Shown: positions 28,491 through 37,700, numbered from the stretch's first letter. The stretch is DNA of 64,000 nucleotides from an uncultured Clostridia bacterium (GCA_944342015.1 CALVMC010000003.1:91926-155925); one strand, 5' to 3'. A program made the numbers and translations. Notes: a model not told the origin generated them from the sequence alone.

Positions 28491-29720
28491 TTAATTTAAT
28501 TTATTTAATAAAACGGTAAAAGTCACTGTATCCTCTACGCACGATACTGAAATTTTACCTTTATGTTCTTTGACGATACTTTCTGCAATTGAAAGCCCCA
28601 GGCCGTTACCGCCCATTTCTCTTGACCTCGAACGGTCGACACGGTAAAAACGCTGAAAGATATTTTTTTGTTGTTCCTCTGAAAGAGGAGTTGCTTTATT
28701 GGAAACTTTAAGCTCCGCCTTTTCCTTTGTAGATGAAAGTTTAAGAGTAACGGTACTTTGAGCATACGAGTATTTTAAAGCGTTGTCAAGAAGAATGACG
28801 CAAAGTTGTTTTAATTTTGCACTGCTTCCTGAAACGAAAACATTTTTTTCGATATCGCATTGAAGGGTTTTGTCTTTTTCGTAATACACGGGTTCGAAAA
28901 GCAAAGCTTCGTTTTCGACGCAGTCGCTGAAATTGGTTTTGGTAAGTTCGGATTCTATATTTTCATTGTTATCGGAGCGGGCAAGAAATAACATATTATT
29001 AACAAGTTCGGTAAGTCTTTTGAGTTCGCTTTTTGTATTTTTAATCCAAATCATCTGACTTTCGATTGTTTCGGATTTGTTTGCTTCGAGAATTTCGGTA
29101 TTAGCCATAATGACGGTAAGAGGGGTTTTGAGTTCGTGATTGACATCTGCAACAAGTTGTTTTTGTTGAGCCCAGGATTTTTCGACCGGTTTCAAAGCAA
29201 GATTGGACAAGAAGAAACTGATAATAAAAAGCACAACGATACTTAAAATACAAATAATGATACAAGTGTAAATAAGGCTGCTTAAAGTCTGTTTTTCGGC
29301 TTGCCTGTCAAGAAGTACCATAAAAGTGCTTCCTGACGAGCGTTCGATAAGAAAACGAACTTTATCGGAAGAAGAGATTCCCCTTTCTTCTCCGCTGAGA
29401 TAACATTCGATTAAAGTATTTTGAAGTTCTTCGTTCTGAATTATGAACTCGTCGCTGAAAATAACGATGGCTTCGTTTTGTTCGGGAATAATTTTAGCGA
29501 CGGCTATATCTTTCGGCTGCATAGAATAATTTTCTTTATCGGAAATAAAACTTTCAGCGTACTCGGTAAAGGGCTTTACTGCCTGATACATACGGGTAAT
29601 GCTCGAACTTTCCAGATTTTTACTCATAATATTAACAATTACCCCCATAGAAATGCAGATAATTATAAAGATGAGAACCATATTTATAGCTATAATCTGA
29701 AAGCGCAGTTTTCTCAGCAT
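28491..29720 (-). CDS. Sensor histidine kinase
   Basis: A 409-residue membrane kinase. Two membrane segments (about 8-30 and 152-175) frame an outside sensor of some 120 residues. The dimerisation domain contains the phosphoacceptor His in DVNHELKTPLTV (near 205); N box LLDNALKYS, F box FYRVDRSRSREMGGNGLGLSI and the ATP lid follow. No HAMP domain is evident. It is 3 bases downstream of the response-regulator gene. Signal unknown. Confidence 0.9.
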   Translation of the reverse strand: MLRKLRFQIIAINMVLIFIIICISMGVIVNIMSKNLESSSITRMYQAVKPFTEYAESFISDKENYSMQPKDIAVAKIIPEQNEAIVIFSDEFIIQNEELQNTLIECYLSGEERGISSSDKVRFLIERSSGSTFMVLLDRQAEKQTLSSLIYTCIIICILSIVVLFIISFFLSNLALKPVEKSWAQQKQLVADVNHELKTPLTVIMANTEILEANKSETIESQMIWIKNTKSELKRLTELVNNMLFLARSDNNENIESELTKTNFSDCVENEALLFEPVYYEKDKTLQCDIEKNVFVSGSSAKLKQLCVILLDNALKYSYAQSTVTLKLSSTKEKAELKVSNKATPLSEEQQKNIFQRFYRVDRSRSREMGGNGLGLSIAESIVKEHKGKISVSCVEDTVTFTVLLNKLN

Positions 29721-29722
29721 AA

Positions 29723-30391
29723 CTAAGCCTCTAAAAAATACCCTAATTTTCTTTTAACGCCTATATTGACTTTTGAGCCTAAATAGAAGAGTTTTTTTCT
29801 GAGAAAGGAAATATAGGCTTCTATGTTGTTGTCGGTAGCTTCGGAATCGAGTCCCCATACTTTTGAAATAATGGTTTCCTTTTCTATAACCTGTTTAGGA
29901 TTTGACATTAAGATGCGCATTATTTCGAATTCTTTAAAGCCGAGTCCGACCGTCTTTTCGCCGCAGGAAAGACTGTAATTTTTTAAATCGAGAATTAGAT
30001 CGGAAAAAGAAAGAGTATCCATAACAACCGTACCCTGTCTTCTTGTAAGCGCCCTTATTCGTGCAATTAATTCTTCGGTCTGAAAAGGCTTTGTAAGGTA
30101 ATCGTCTGCGCCTATATTAAGCCCGTGAATTTTATCCGCAACATCGCTTTTTGCGGTAAGCATTAAAATAGGGGTATTTTTTCCTTCTTTTCTTATTCTT
30201 TTTGCCACTTCGAAGCCGTCAAGTTTGGGAAGCATAATATCGAGAACAATACAGTCATACTCGTCGCTCAAAGCATAATAAAGACCTGTTTCACCGTCGT
30301 TTGCTATATCGTAAAGATATTTCGATTGTTTAAGTAAATGCCCTATTGCCTCGCCGAGCATAACTTCGTCTTCAATTATCAGTACCTTCAT
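29723..30391 (-). CDS. OmpR/PhoB-family response regulator
   Basis: A 222-residue regulator. The receiver has the acidic pair at EDE, the phosphoacceptor Asp in VLDIMLP (about 51), Thr in MLTAKSD and Lys in YLTKPF. A winged-helix DNA-binding domain fills residues 125-220 (GFKEFEIMRILMSNP, then ATDNNIEAYISFLRKKL). Such proteins bind direct repeats with 11-bp spacing, and two such repeats occur in the divergent intergenic region, one facing its own operon. First gene of the operon. Confidence 0.92.
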   Translation of the reverse strand: MKVLIIEDEVMLGEAIGHLLKQSKYLYDIANDGETGLYYALSDEYDCIVLDIMLPKLDGFEVAKRIRKEGKNTPILMLTAKSDVADKIHGLNIGADDYLTKPFQTEELIARIRALTRRQGTVVMDTLSFSDLILDLKNYSLSCGEKTVGLGFKEFEIMRILMSNPKQVIEKETIISKVWGLDSEATDNNIEAYISFLRKKLFYLGSKVNIGVKRKLGYFLEA

Positions 30392-30460
30392 TATTTATAT
30401 CGGATATTAAATCCTATCCTCCGATCGAATTATTTATCATATATAAGATAAAACATTAAT

Positions 30461-30477
30461 CTTAAATTTAGTTTAAA
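30461..30477 (-). promoter_or_regulatory. Putative response-regulator box upstream of its own operon
   Basis: On the minus strand TTTAAA (30472..30477), CTAAA, TTTAAG (30461..30466): two half-sites with 11-bp spacing, as bound by PhoB/PhoP-type regulators. It lies about 70 bases before the regulator start codon, and an A+T-rich TATATA/TATGAT -10-like stretch follows near 30436..30442. Autoregulation is inferred. Confidence 0.5.
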
Positions 30478-30575
30478 TATTTATATTTATATTATATTTT
30501 ATTTAAAAGATAATTTCAATAAGTTTTTTGTTTTTTAGTAATAACTGAAAATAACCTGAAAAAACTTTTTTTTAT

Positions 30576-30595
30576 TTTTAAGTTTATTTTAAGTT
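30576..30595 (+). promoter_or_regulatory. Putative response-regulator box upstream of the small RNA
   Basis: A direct repeat of TTTTAAGTT (30576..30584 and 30587..30595), exactly 11 bp apart, the same sequence type as the box in front of the regulator operon. It ends 13 bases before TATAAT (30609..30614) and replaces a recognisable -35 box, as at activated promoters. Confidence 0.55.
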
Positions 30596-30615
30596 ATTGA
30601 ATTTACAATATAATC

Positions 30616-30699
30616 AAAGATGAAAATCTTTAATAATAACCCCCCCAAAGTTATTATACTCCTTGTAGAAACGGCCTTTTTAAAAGGCCTTTTCTATTT
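30616..30699 (+). ncRNA. Candidate small RNA with C-rich loop and intrinsic terminator
   Basis: No open frame explains this conserved-looking stretch. It forms three hairpins in a row: AAAGAT-GAAA-ATCTTT (30616..30631), ATAATAAC/GTTATTAT (30633..30640 with 30650..30657) whose loop is CCCCCCAAA next to a further C, and GGCCTT/AAGGCC (30673..30689) followed by TTTTC, a terminator. TATAAT at 30609..30614 or TACAAT at 30604..30609 could be the -10. Short RNAs with a C-run in a loop pair with Shine-Dalgarno sequences in other Bacillota. The 5' end is uncertain by about 6 bases. Confidence 0.5.
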
Positions 30700-30880
30700 C
30701 ATGGAATTTCATCGGTAATTGCTTTTAATCATTAATATTTACTGTACTTTAAAGTTTAATTCCCGGATTATCTTACTGTTTAAAGTAATGCATTTTATTA
30801 TTAATCTGAAAATTTAATTTATTAAAAAATTATGAAAAGTATTTATATCACAATATGTAATCAATTAAATATTTTAAAAC

Positions 30881-30910
30881 AAAAACGGAACCATTAAGGT
30901 TCCGTTTTTT
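30881..30910. terminator. Terminator of the first EF-hand lipoprotein gene
   Basis: AAAAACGGAACC/GGTTCCGTTTTT stem with an ATTAA loop; T-runs on both strands allow bidirectional use. The same GGAACC stem sequence ends the paralogous gene. Confidence 0.88.
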
Positions 30911-30926
30911 TACCGATATAATTTAA

Positions 30927-33197
30927 TTACTCGATAATAGTAATGCCGTCTACTCCGTATATCTGAATATTGTCGCCTGTTAAAGTGAGTACGGCGATTC
31001 CGCCTGCGGAAGTAATAGTTCCTTTTTCATTGCATTTCCAAGTTATAATTTTAACTTCTGTTATTGCACCTTTATCGTTCTTTTCGGTTATGAGATAATC
31101 CATAATTTTAACTTTCTCGCCTGTTGAAAGAGTGAATACTCCGCCAAGTCTTATTTCGGGAACATCTGAGTAAGCAGTTGCATACTCTCCGAATTCACCT
31201 TCGAAACCGACCGGCACGAGTTTTTCAGTATACTGAACATTACCGAAAGTTATATTTTCAATCGATATTGCCATTTTCTGACAACCTGCAAAGAGTATAG
31301 AAAATATCTTATCGAAGGAATCCTTGGTTGGATCGGAAGCGCCGAACAAGGTATACAAGGCGTCTTTGAAATTCTTATTTATTTCGGTATAATCTATTAC
31401 TCCGTCGTTATCGGTATCGATAAAATTAATATTTCCCCAAACGGTAGTAATGGTTTTAAGAGTATTGAACAGTATATCTTTATAATCGGCCTGTTTAGCG
31501 TTCTTCTTTTCGTAAGAACGGAAGGCGGCTTCGATTGCATAATCGGTAAGATCGTAAATGTTTATCTCGGCTTTTGTTTGAATTTCTCCGTCGGTTGTAT
31601 AGAATTCGATTATTGCCTCTTTGTTTTCAAGATCTATATCCTTTGCGTTGAAATAAAGGTAAGAGTCAATATTACCTTCCGAATCTTTAAGAAGGAATTC
31701 GATAAGACCTTTACCGTCTACTCCGCCGTTTTTAAGGTGAGTCATAACGGCGTTTACTATACCTTCCCATAAAACCGCGCATTTTTCTTTATACTCAGCG
31801 TCGGTCATGCCGTCGGTTTTTACAACTTTATTCAAGGGATCGAAAGCGTATTCCAATCCTGCCATAAGAGCGCCCATGATATCTATATCGACTTTTAATT
31901 CGTAGGTATAAATCTCTGCCGTATTTATTTCGCTCGAACTGTTGTATCTTTGAACATTGCCGTTCATTGTTATAGACAGCATGTTGTTCGAATCTGCCAT
32001 AGTATCTGAATAAGTTTCTATGGCGCTTGTAATTTTTGACTGTATTTCGGTATCGACGCTTGCGTTGTAAGAAGCCGTTATATTGAATTTATCGAAAAGA
32101 AGTTTAGCGGAACCTTTTGTGAAATGGAATTTAACTAATTCCTTACAGCTTAAAATTTCATCGTTCACATCGTCTTTTTCCATAGGAACGCCTAAAACTA
32201 TATCGAAAGTTTCCGCACTGTTAATAAATTCCACAGCAAGATTTTGAAGGTCGCTGTCAGAACCGATTTTGGCAGAAAGAACGACGTCTACTCCTTTACA
32301 TGACGGAAGATTATTGTTTGAAAGTGCGTCCCACTGACCTTTCCCGACCTGAATATAAATACCGGCTTCCTGGAAGTATTCTTTTAAAGAAGAATAAACA
32401 TTTTTCCCGTCCACGGTAGGCGAAACGAATCCTAAAAGCGCGCCGCCCATGGTTTTAACCATATTCATAACGCTTTCGAGATCTATTGTAATTTTAACAT
32501 CTTTCGAGCCGTCGGAATTAGTTGTTATGTAAGGATTGGCGGTACTGTTCGGGTCTGCTCCGACCGGGTCTTCACAAAAGCCTGCAATGGCCGCAATTAT
32601 AACATCGATATCGAGAGAACTGGTATCGTTTGTGCTTTCGGTTGCAGATGCGTCGTTTAATACTAAATTTGCGATAGCGGAAACGGACGCAAAATCGATC
32701 CTACCCGTTATATAAGGCTGGTCGCCGAAAATTGTACCGGTAAGACTCTGGTCATTTTTAAGAATAAGGAATAAATCGTTCTCGTTTTCGCCGTCGTTAT
32801 AATAGGCGCCGAATACAAGTTTGTTATCGGCAAGAGAATTATTTACGATTTCGAACATTAAAGAAGTATTCTGTCCGCCTGTTATATCGATATTGCCTTT
32901 AAGAACAATAGTATAATTTTCCTTTGTTTCGGTTGCGTCCGTAGGATTATTTGTCCAGTTTGCCGAAAAATCGATATTTATTACCTTTTCTTTAATTTGA
33001 GAAAACCCGTTGGTAAATTCCGTAACGGCAGAACCTAAAATCAAGTTCAATGCTTCCGTTTTTGCGTTTAACCAGCTCGTAGTTGTTTGATCGTCATCAT
33101 CGGGATCTTCCGGCGGGTTACAAGCAATTAACGAAAAAGCAAGAACACATACAAGCACTACTGAAATCAGTATTTTCCAAAATTTAAACTTTTTCAT
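30927..33197 (-). CDS. Large lipoprotein with EF-hand loop, paralogue 1
   Basis: A 756-residue exported lipoprotein of unknown function. The start is taken at 33197, since GGGAGGAA directly upstream is the ribosome site; a longer reading would translate that site. The signal peptide runs to LIAC, the lipobox Cys near residue 25, and an acidic linker (DPDDDD) follows. The body is beta-rich with Asp-, Ser- and Thr-rich strands. One canonical EF-hand calcium loop, DTDNDGVIDYTE, lies at about residues 594-605 (31383..31418), flanked by helices. It is paralogous over its whole length to the next gene and shares its promoter and terminator type. I recognise no named family. Confidence 0.8.
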   Translation of the reverse strand: MKKFKFWKILISVVLVCVLAFSLIACNPPEDPDDDDQTTTSWLNAKTEALNLILGSAVTEFTNGFSQIKEKVINIDFSANWTNNPTDATETKENYTIVLKGNIDITGGQNTSLMFEIVNNSLADNKLVFGAYYNDGENENDLFLILKNDQSLTGTIFGDQPYITGRIDFASVSAIANLVLNDASATESTNDTSSLDIDVIIAAIAGFCEDPVGADPNSTANPYITTNSDGSKDVKITIDLESVMNMVKTMGGALLGFVSPTVDGKNVYSSLKEYFQEAGIYIQVGKGQWDALSNNNLPSCKGVDVVLSAKIGSDSDLQNLAVEFINSAETFDIVLGVPMEKDDVNDEILSCKELVKFHFTKGSAKLLFDKFNITASYNASVDTEIQSKITSAIETYSDTMADSNNMLSITMNGNVQRYNSSSEINTAEIYTYELKVDIDIMGALMAGLEYAFDPLNKVVKTDGMTDAEYKEKCAVLWEGIVNAVMTHLKNGGVDGKGLIEFLLKDSEGNIDSYLYFNAKDIDLENKEAIIEFYTTDGEIQTKAEINIYDLTDYAIEAAFRSYEKKNAKQADYKDILFNTLKTITTVWGNINFIDTDNDGVIDYTEINKNFKDALYTLFGASDPTKDSFDKIFSILFAGCQKMAISIENITFGNVQYTEKLVPVGFEGEFGEYATAYSDVPEIRLGGVFTLSTGEKVKIMDYLITEKNDKGAITEVKIITWKCNEKGTITSAGGIAVLTLTGDNIQIYGVDGITIIE

Positions 33198-33274
33198 AAT
33201 TCCTCCCATGTCAAGGTTGTTATTGATATCTAAAATTTTATAAAAAATTTATTTATTAAATTTTCTACTAACTA

Positions 33275-33303
33275 ATTTTAGCACAACTGAATGTTCATTG
33301 CAA
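33275..33303 (-). promoter_or_regulatory. Promoter of lipoprotein paralogue 1
   Basis: Minus strand TTGCAA (33298..33303), 17-base spacer, TAAAAT (33275..33280); identical hexamers and spacing precede the paralogue. The 394-base gap otherwise contains only A+T-rich DNA (33304..33556) and the terminator of the upstream gene. Confidence 0.7.
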
Positions 33304-33556
33304 TACTTTTTATTTTTTTTATTAATATATATATGGAAAATATTGTAAATAGAATATCAAATACACTAAGTAATTTATTGCTAGTTTTAAGACTTTTAAA
33401 TTTATTTTTAAAATAATTGAAATTTTTTTATAATTAAATAAGATTTTAATTTTAATTTAAAAGTTTTAACATTAAAAATTAAAAAGGTTAAAATCGGCAC
33501 CTTTTTATTAAAATTTTAATTTGAATATGCCGAAATTATTTTTTAACATAACATAA

Positions 33557-33584
33557 AAAAACGGAACCTTTCGGTTCCGTTTTT
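33557..33584 (-). terminator. Terminator of lipoprotein paralogue 2
   Basis: AAAAACGGAACC/GGTTCCGTTTTT with a TTTC loop, T-run on the minus strand. Confidence 0.9.
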
Positions 33585-33603
33585 GCTTAGTGCTAAATGT
33601 CGG

Positions 33604-35787
33604 TTAAGCGATAGGCTTGCCGTTAACATCTTTGATTGTGATATCAGTACCTGTGATATCGAATACAACGCATCCTCCGTTAAGTACTACATTACCTTCT
33701 GCATCGCAGGACCAAGCGATAACTTTGGCTTTTGTAATGTTGCTTGAAGCGTCTCTTTGAGTTACGAGATAATCCAATACTTTAAAGGTTTTGCTGTCAA
33801 CTTCAACTTTTGCACCTACTTGAATTTCAGATACTGCAAAAGAATCTGTTGAAAGTTCTACTCCGCCCGTAAATCCGCCAAGGTCGGAAGGAGTGGCCAT
33901 GAACTGAACATTTCCGAATTTGAATTCTTCGATAGAAACAGACATTTTATCTTTACCGCCGAAGATTGTATCGATAACTACATCGATAGAAGCCTTTGTT
34001 TCTGCTGTCGGATTGAATATAGCATATAATCCGTCAACGAAAGAACTGTAAACTTCGGTATATTCTACAACGCCGTCATCGTTGCTGTCAACAAAGTTAA
34101 CATTGCCCCAAAGACCTGTTACTGCCTTTAATACATTGAATATAACTACTTTATAATCCAAAGTTGTAGTAGCTTTGTCTTCGCTTGCAAAAGCAGCGGT
34201 TGCAGCATATTCGATTACATCGTAAAGGTTCAAAGTCGATTTAACTTTTTGTCCTTCTGCGGTTGTTGTGTATAAGGTGATTATCGCTTCTTTATTTGCG
34301 GTATTAATATCGGCTGCGTCAAAACAGAAATAAGTGTTGGTAGTAGTTCCGTTACCCATCCAGTATTCTATTTTAGCTTTTCCGTTGCCGTTATCGTAAA
34401 GATAATCGATAACTTCGTCAACTATTTCCATAGTGAGTTCATAGCAAGCTGCATCGTATTGAGCGTCGGTCATGTTGCCTTTAACGACTTTGTTAGCCAT
34501 TCCGTATTCGAGACCTGCCCAAACAGCACCTATAACATCGGCATCGATATTGAATTTGTATTCGTAAGTATCGGTAGCGTCAGCATAATTGCCGTCATAT
34601 CTCTTAACTTCACCCGAGAAGCTGAATGCAAGCGCATTGCTAGAAGATATATCGCCGAACTCTGTGATTTTGCCGTCGATAGTACTTGCAATATTAGCGT
34701 CTTTCGAAGTTCCTACATTAAGGGTGTCAACAGAAAGTTTTGCGCTGCCAGCGGGGAAATTAAAGTTAAATAATTCTTTGTAAGTATTTCCGGAAGGTAC
34801 TCCGAGAACGAAATCGAAAGCAGTGCTGTTTTTGAATTCAACTGCTAAATTCTGTAAATTGCTGCTTGCGTCGATTTTAGCCGAAAGAACAACATCTACT
34901 CCTGTGCATGCAGGAAGATTGTTGTGGGAAAGAGGCTGCCATTCGCCGCCGACTTTGGTGTAAAGTCCTACGGCTTCAAAATATTCGCTTAAAGACTGGT
35001 AATCGTTGGTTTTACCGTCGCTGCTCGGTGAAATGAATCCTATGAGCGCACCGCCCATGGTTTTAACCATATTCATAACGCTTTCAAGGTCGATTGTAAT
35101 GCTTACGGTTTTAGAACCGTCAGAGTTTGCAGTAATATAAGGATTAACGCCTTCGGTAGGTTCGCCTGCTCCTACGGGATCTTCACAGAAACCTGCAACA
35201 GCCGCAATGATAACATCGAGAGAGCTCATATCGATTGTGCTTTCGGTAGCCGAATTATCGGTGAAAAGGTTAACGATAGAAGCAAAAGACGGGAAAGATA
35301 TTCTTCCTGTAAGATAATCTTCACTTCCGAAAATGTTTCCGGTAAGCTTGGGATCGTTTTTGAGTTTAAGGAAGATATCGGAACCGTCTTTGTAATAAGC
35401 ACCGAATACGAGTTTGTTTTCGGTAAGGGAATTGTTTACAACTTCAACCATTAAAGCGGTATCTTCTCCACCCGTGATATCGATATTACCTTTAACGCTG
35501 AAAGTAAAGTTCTCTGTTGCCGCACTTGCGCCGTTCGGAGTATTTGTCCATGAAGCAGCAAGGTCAAGGCTTATGACCTTGGTTGTAATGTCGCCGAATC
35601 CGCTGACCTTAGTTGCAGCAGAACCTAAAATCAAGTTCAATGCTTCCGTTTTTGCGTTTAACCAGCTCGTAGTTTTTTGATCGTCATCACCGGGTTCTTC
35701 CGGCTGGTTACAAGCAATTAACGAAAAAGCAAGAACACATACTAACAATACTGAAATCAGTATTTTCCAAAATTTAAACTTTTTCAT
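33604..35787 (-). CDS. Large lipoprotein with EF-hand loop, paralogue 2
   Basis: A 727-residue lipoprotein, start at 35787 behind GGGAGGAA. Signal peptide and lipobox LIAC are nearly identical to paralogue 1, and so is the DNA of the first 150 or so bases, whereas the rest has diverged; the region with YITxNSDGSK, ESVMNMVKTMGGAL and LPxCxGVDVVLSAKI is well kept in both. The EF-hand loop DSNDDGVVEYTE is at about residues 567-578 (34054..34089). The two genes appear to be a tandem duplication; the equal 5' ends suggest recent gene conversion or selection. Function unknown, probably displayed on the outer face of the membrane. Confidence 0.8.
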   Translation of the reverse strand: MKKFKFWKILISVLLVCVLAFSLIACNQPEEPGDDDQKTTSWLNAKTEALNLILGSAATKVSGFGDITTKVISLDLAASWTNTPNGASAATENFTFSVKGNIDITGGEDTALMVEVVNNSLTENKLVFGAYYKDGSDIFLKLKNDPKLTGNIFGSEDYLTGRISFPSFASIVNLFTDNSATESTIDMSSLDVIIAAVAGFCEDPVGAGEPTEGVNPYITANSDGSKTVSITIDLESVMNMVKTMGGALIGFISPSSDGKTNDYQSLSEYFEAVGLYTKVGGEWQPLSHNNLPACTGVDVVLSAKIDASSNLQNLAVEFKNSTAFDFVLGVPSGNTYKELFNFNFPAGSAKLSVDTLNVGTSKDANIASTIDGKITEFGDISSSNALAFSFSGEVKRYDGNYADATDTYEYKFNIDADVIGAVWAGLEYGMANKVVKGNMTDAQYDAACYELTMEIVDEVIDYLYDNGNGKAKIEYWMGNGTTTNTYFCFDAADINTANKEAIITLYTTTAEGQKVKSTLNLYDVIEYAATAAFASEDKATTTLDYKVVIFNVLKAVTGLWGNVNFVDSNDDGVVEYTEVYSSFVDGLYAIFNPTAETKASIDVVIDTIFGGKDKMSVSIEEFKFGNVQFMATPSDLGGFTGGVELSTDSFAVSEIQVGAKVEVDSKTFKVLDYLVTQRDASSNITKAKVIAWSCDAEGNVVLNGGCVVFDITGTDITIKDVNGKPIA

Positions 35788-35819
35788 AATTCCTCCCATT
35801 TGTAATTTAATACGAATAA

Positions 35820-35848
35820 ATTTTAACATATATGTTTTTTACTTGCAA
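35820..35848 (-). promoter_or_regulatory. Promoter of lipoprotein paralogue 2
   Basis: Minus strand TTGCAA (35843..35848), 17-base spacer, TAAAAT (35820..35825). Same hexamers as paralogue 1 but with a 33-base instead of a 78-base distance from -10 to the start codon. The following 345 bases (35849..36194) show only A+T-rich DNA and a weak all-A/T inverted repeat near 36128..36148 that might end the next gene. Confidence 0.7.
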
Positions 35849-36194
35849 CAAATTTTAAAAATTTTTACTGTTTTTTTAAGGATTTTTTAAGTAAAATCCT
35901 GTAAAAAACAAAATTAAACATATTTTGACTCTTTTTTATTTATAATGAAAATTTAAATATATAAATATTTATTTTTAAAACCTAATTAAAGAGTCGTTTA
36001 ACCGATTTTACGGTTATTTATAAAAATTGATTATTTATAGTATAAATTACGCAAATTACCGGTGTTTTCGTAAAAGCAATTTAAACATTAATTTATCTGT
36101 CCCTTATGAGAAAACACTTATTTTGATTTTCTTTTAATTTAAAAGAAATGATTTATTCCGATTAAGCGTTCACGGTTTTTCCTTAGTTTAGTTT

Positions 36195-37700
36195 TTAAAG
36201 AGAAAGGGTTTTCCCGGTTTTTGCGTCCTGATACATAATCCAGTAACCTTCTTTTTCGGGCTGATTTTTGTCGGCGGGAAACCAGCTGCAAAGCGAGGAA
36301 ATATCGGTAGGCGGAATTACCGATTTGTGTGCCGGTATTCCGTAACAGATATAGTCGGGATTTTTACCCACTATTCCTACAACATAGTACTCTTTGTCCT
36401 TAAACTCGATTTTTACCCATTTGGAATCGGGAATATTTTTTTCGAGAATTTCTTCCTTCGGGTAGCAAACGAACAGTTCGTCTATCTGAGGCTTTACGGC
36501 GTCATAAAAGGTTTTATCCGAACCGATAAGTCCGCTTTTTTTGGCTTTCAAAAAAATATCGGCGTTTGCTTCTATGCTCTCTGCCACGCTTAATTCGTTA
36601 TCCTTTTTTTGGTTGTCATCCATATCACTGTTCCCTCCGCTGTCTTTACTGAAAAAATTTTCCTGTCTTGTCATAGGCTCGGCTTTAAAAAACTCGTTGA
36701 CCGCATTTCTGTATTCTTTGTCCTTTGCGTTTATAAGATAGGCTCTTTCGAGTTCGATTTTTTTTATTATGTTGGTAATTTTTAAATCGGCGTCAAAATA
36801 TTCGTTATGACAATATGCATTGCAGTTATTTGAAAAATCTTTTTCCCCGCATTCCGTATAGGCTTGATTTTCCTTATTTTGATTTTCTTTATAGTCAGAA
36901 GTATTCGATTCATTGTTCTCGGGTATTTTTTCAGTTTTGTTTGCAGCTTCTTCGCTTATTCTGTCTTGGAATCCGCTTTCCTGAAACCCGATTTCATTTT
37001 CCTTAATATCACTGTCGTATTTATCACTGCCATTATTAAAGGTAAAGTCTGCTGTCGGACTTTCCTTTTCCTCTTCAAATTCCTCTTTTAATTGCTTTTG
37101 AAATACGCCGTCCTCTTCCCTTTCCCTATCGGTATTAATTTCCTTATCTGTATTAAGTTCATTATCGGTATTAAATTCATTATCTGTATTAAGTTCCCTA
37201 TCTGTATTAAGTTCCCTATCGGTATTAAGTTCCCTATCGGTATTAAGTTCCCTGTTTTCAGCAAGGTATGTTGATTCTTTACTTTCAAAAGGAATATCCG
37301 TGCCGACTTCGGTTTCATTTTCCGTGATAGTTTTTTCAAACGAAAAAGACTCTGTCTGCTCTTTCGGGAAAATTGCACTTTGACTTTTAAGATAAAGTTC
37401 GGTTATTTTTGCCGTTCTGTACGGATTTCCTTTTCTGCCTAAACAACCGTAATATACGGGACTTGTGCTAGAATCGAATAAAACGCATTCCAGACCTTCT
37501 TTTAAAATATCTTCTTTAACGGATATTTGTTTGTTTTTGTCGGAAGAAAAAATCCGCCCGTCGTTTATTACGGAAAAACTTTCATAATCTTTATCGCAGT
37601 AAACGGTGAGCCTGCCGTTAAAACTCCTGATTTTTCCCGTTCCGCATTCTTTTCCGTCCTTAACGGTAAAAAATTTTATGTTTTTTTCTGTAAGCTTCAT
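36195..37700 (-). CDS. Uncharacterised protein with hexapeptide repeats
   Basis: A 501-residue protein in three parts. Residues 1-125 are a beta-rich domain with a Cys-containing strand (GYVLFD-like VLFDSS, YYGCLGRKG). Residues 125-335 are hydrophilic, rich in Glu, Asn and Asp, and hold seven copies of the hexapeptide RELNTD or close variants (37125..37250). Residues 400-501 form a conserved-looking alpha/beta domain (YICYGIPAHKSVIPP, then YWIMYQDAKTGKTLSL at the end) that I have seen in outline in other clostridial proteins without known function. There is no signal peptide or membrane segment. Start behind AGAGGTG. It sits alone, next to but divergent from the hydrogenase-maturation operon. 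Confidence 0.65.
   Translation of the reverse strand: MKLTEKNIKFFTVKDGKECGTGKIRSFNGRLTVYCDKDYESFSVINDGRIFSSDKNKQISVKEDILKEGLECVLFDSSTSPVYYGCLGRKGNPYRTAKITELYLKSQSAIFPKEQTESFSFEKTITENETEVGTDIPFESKESTYLAENRELNTDRELNTDRELNTDRELNTDNEFNTDNELNTDKEINTDREREEDGVFQKQLKEEFEEEKESPTADFTFNNGSDKYDSDIKENEIGFQESGFQDRISEEAANKTEKIPENNESNTSDYKENQNKENQAYTECGEKDFSNNCNAYCHNEYFDADLKITNIIKKIELERAYLINAKDKEYRNAVNEFFKAEPMTRQENFFSKDSGGNSDMDDNQKKDNELSVAESIEANADIFLKAKKSGLIGSDKTFYDAVKPQIDELFVCYPKEEILEKNIPDSKWVKIEFKDKEYYVVGIVGKNPDYICYGIPAHKSVIPPTDISSLCSWFPADKNQPEKEGYWIMYQDAKTGKTLSL
37125..37250 (-). repeat. Seven tandem 18-bp repeats (coding)
   Basis: Seven units of 18 bp encode the hexapeptides of the type RELNTD. The units are nearly identical in DNA as well as in protein, so copy number may vary by slippage without breaking the frame. 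Confidence 0.92.

Noticed and set aside
33198..33209. Longer start (MGGI...) for the first EF-hand lipoprotein
   Set aside because: The codons for those residues are the Shine-Dalgarno sequence itself; the inner ATG fits both the ribosome site and the signal peptide.
37125..37250. Tandem repeats considered as a CRISPR array
   Set aside because: The 18-bp units are contiguous without spacers and are in frame with a gene; no cas genes are in the window.
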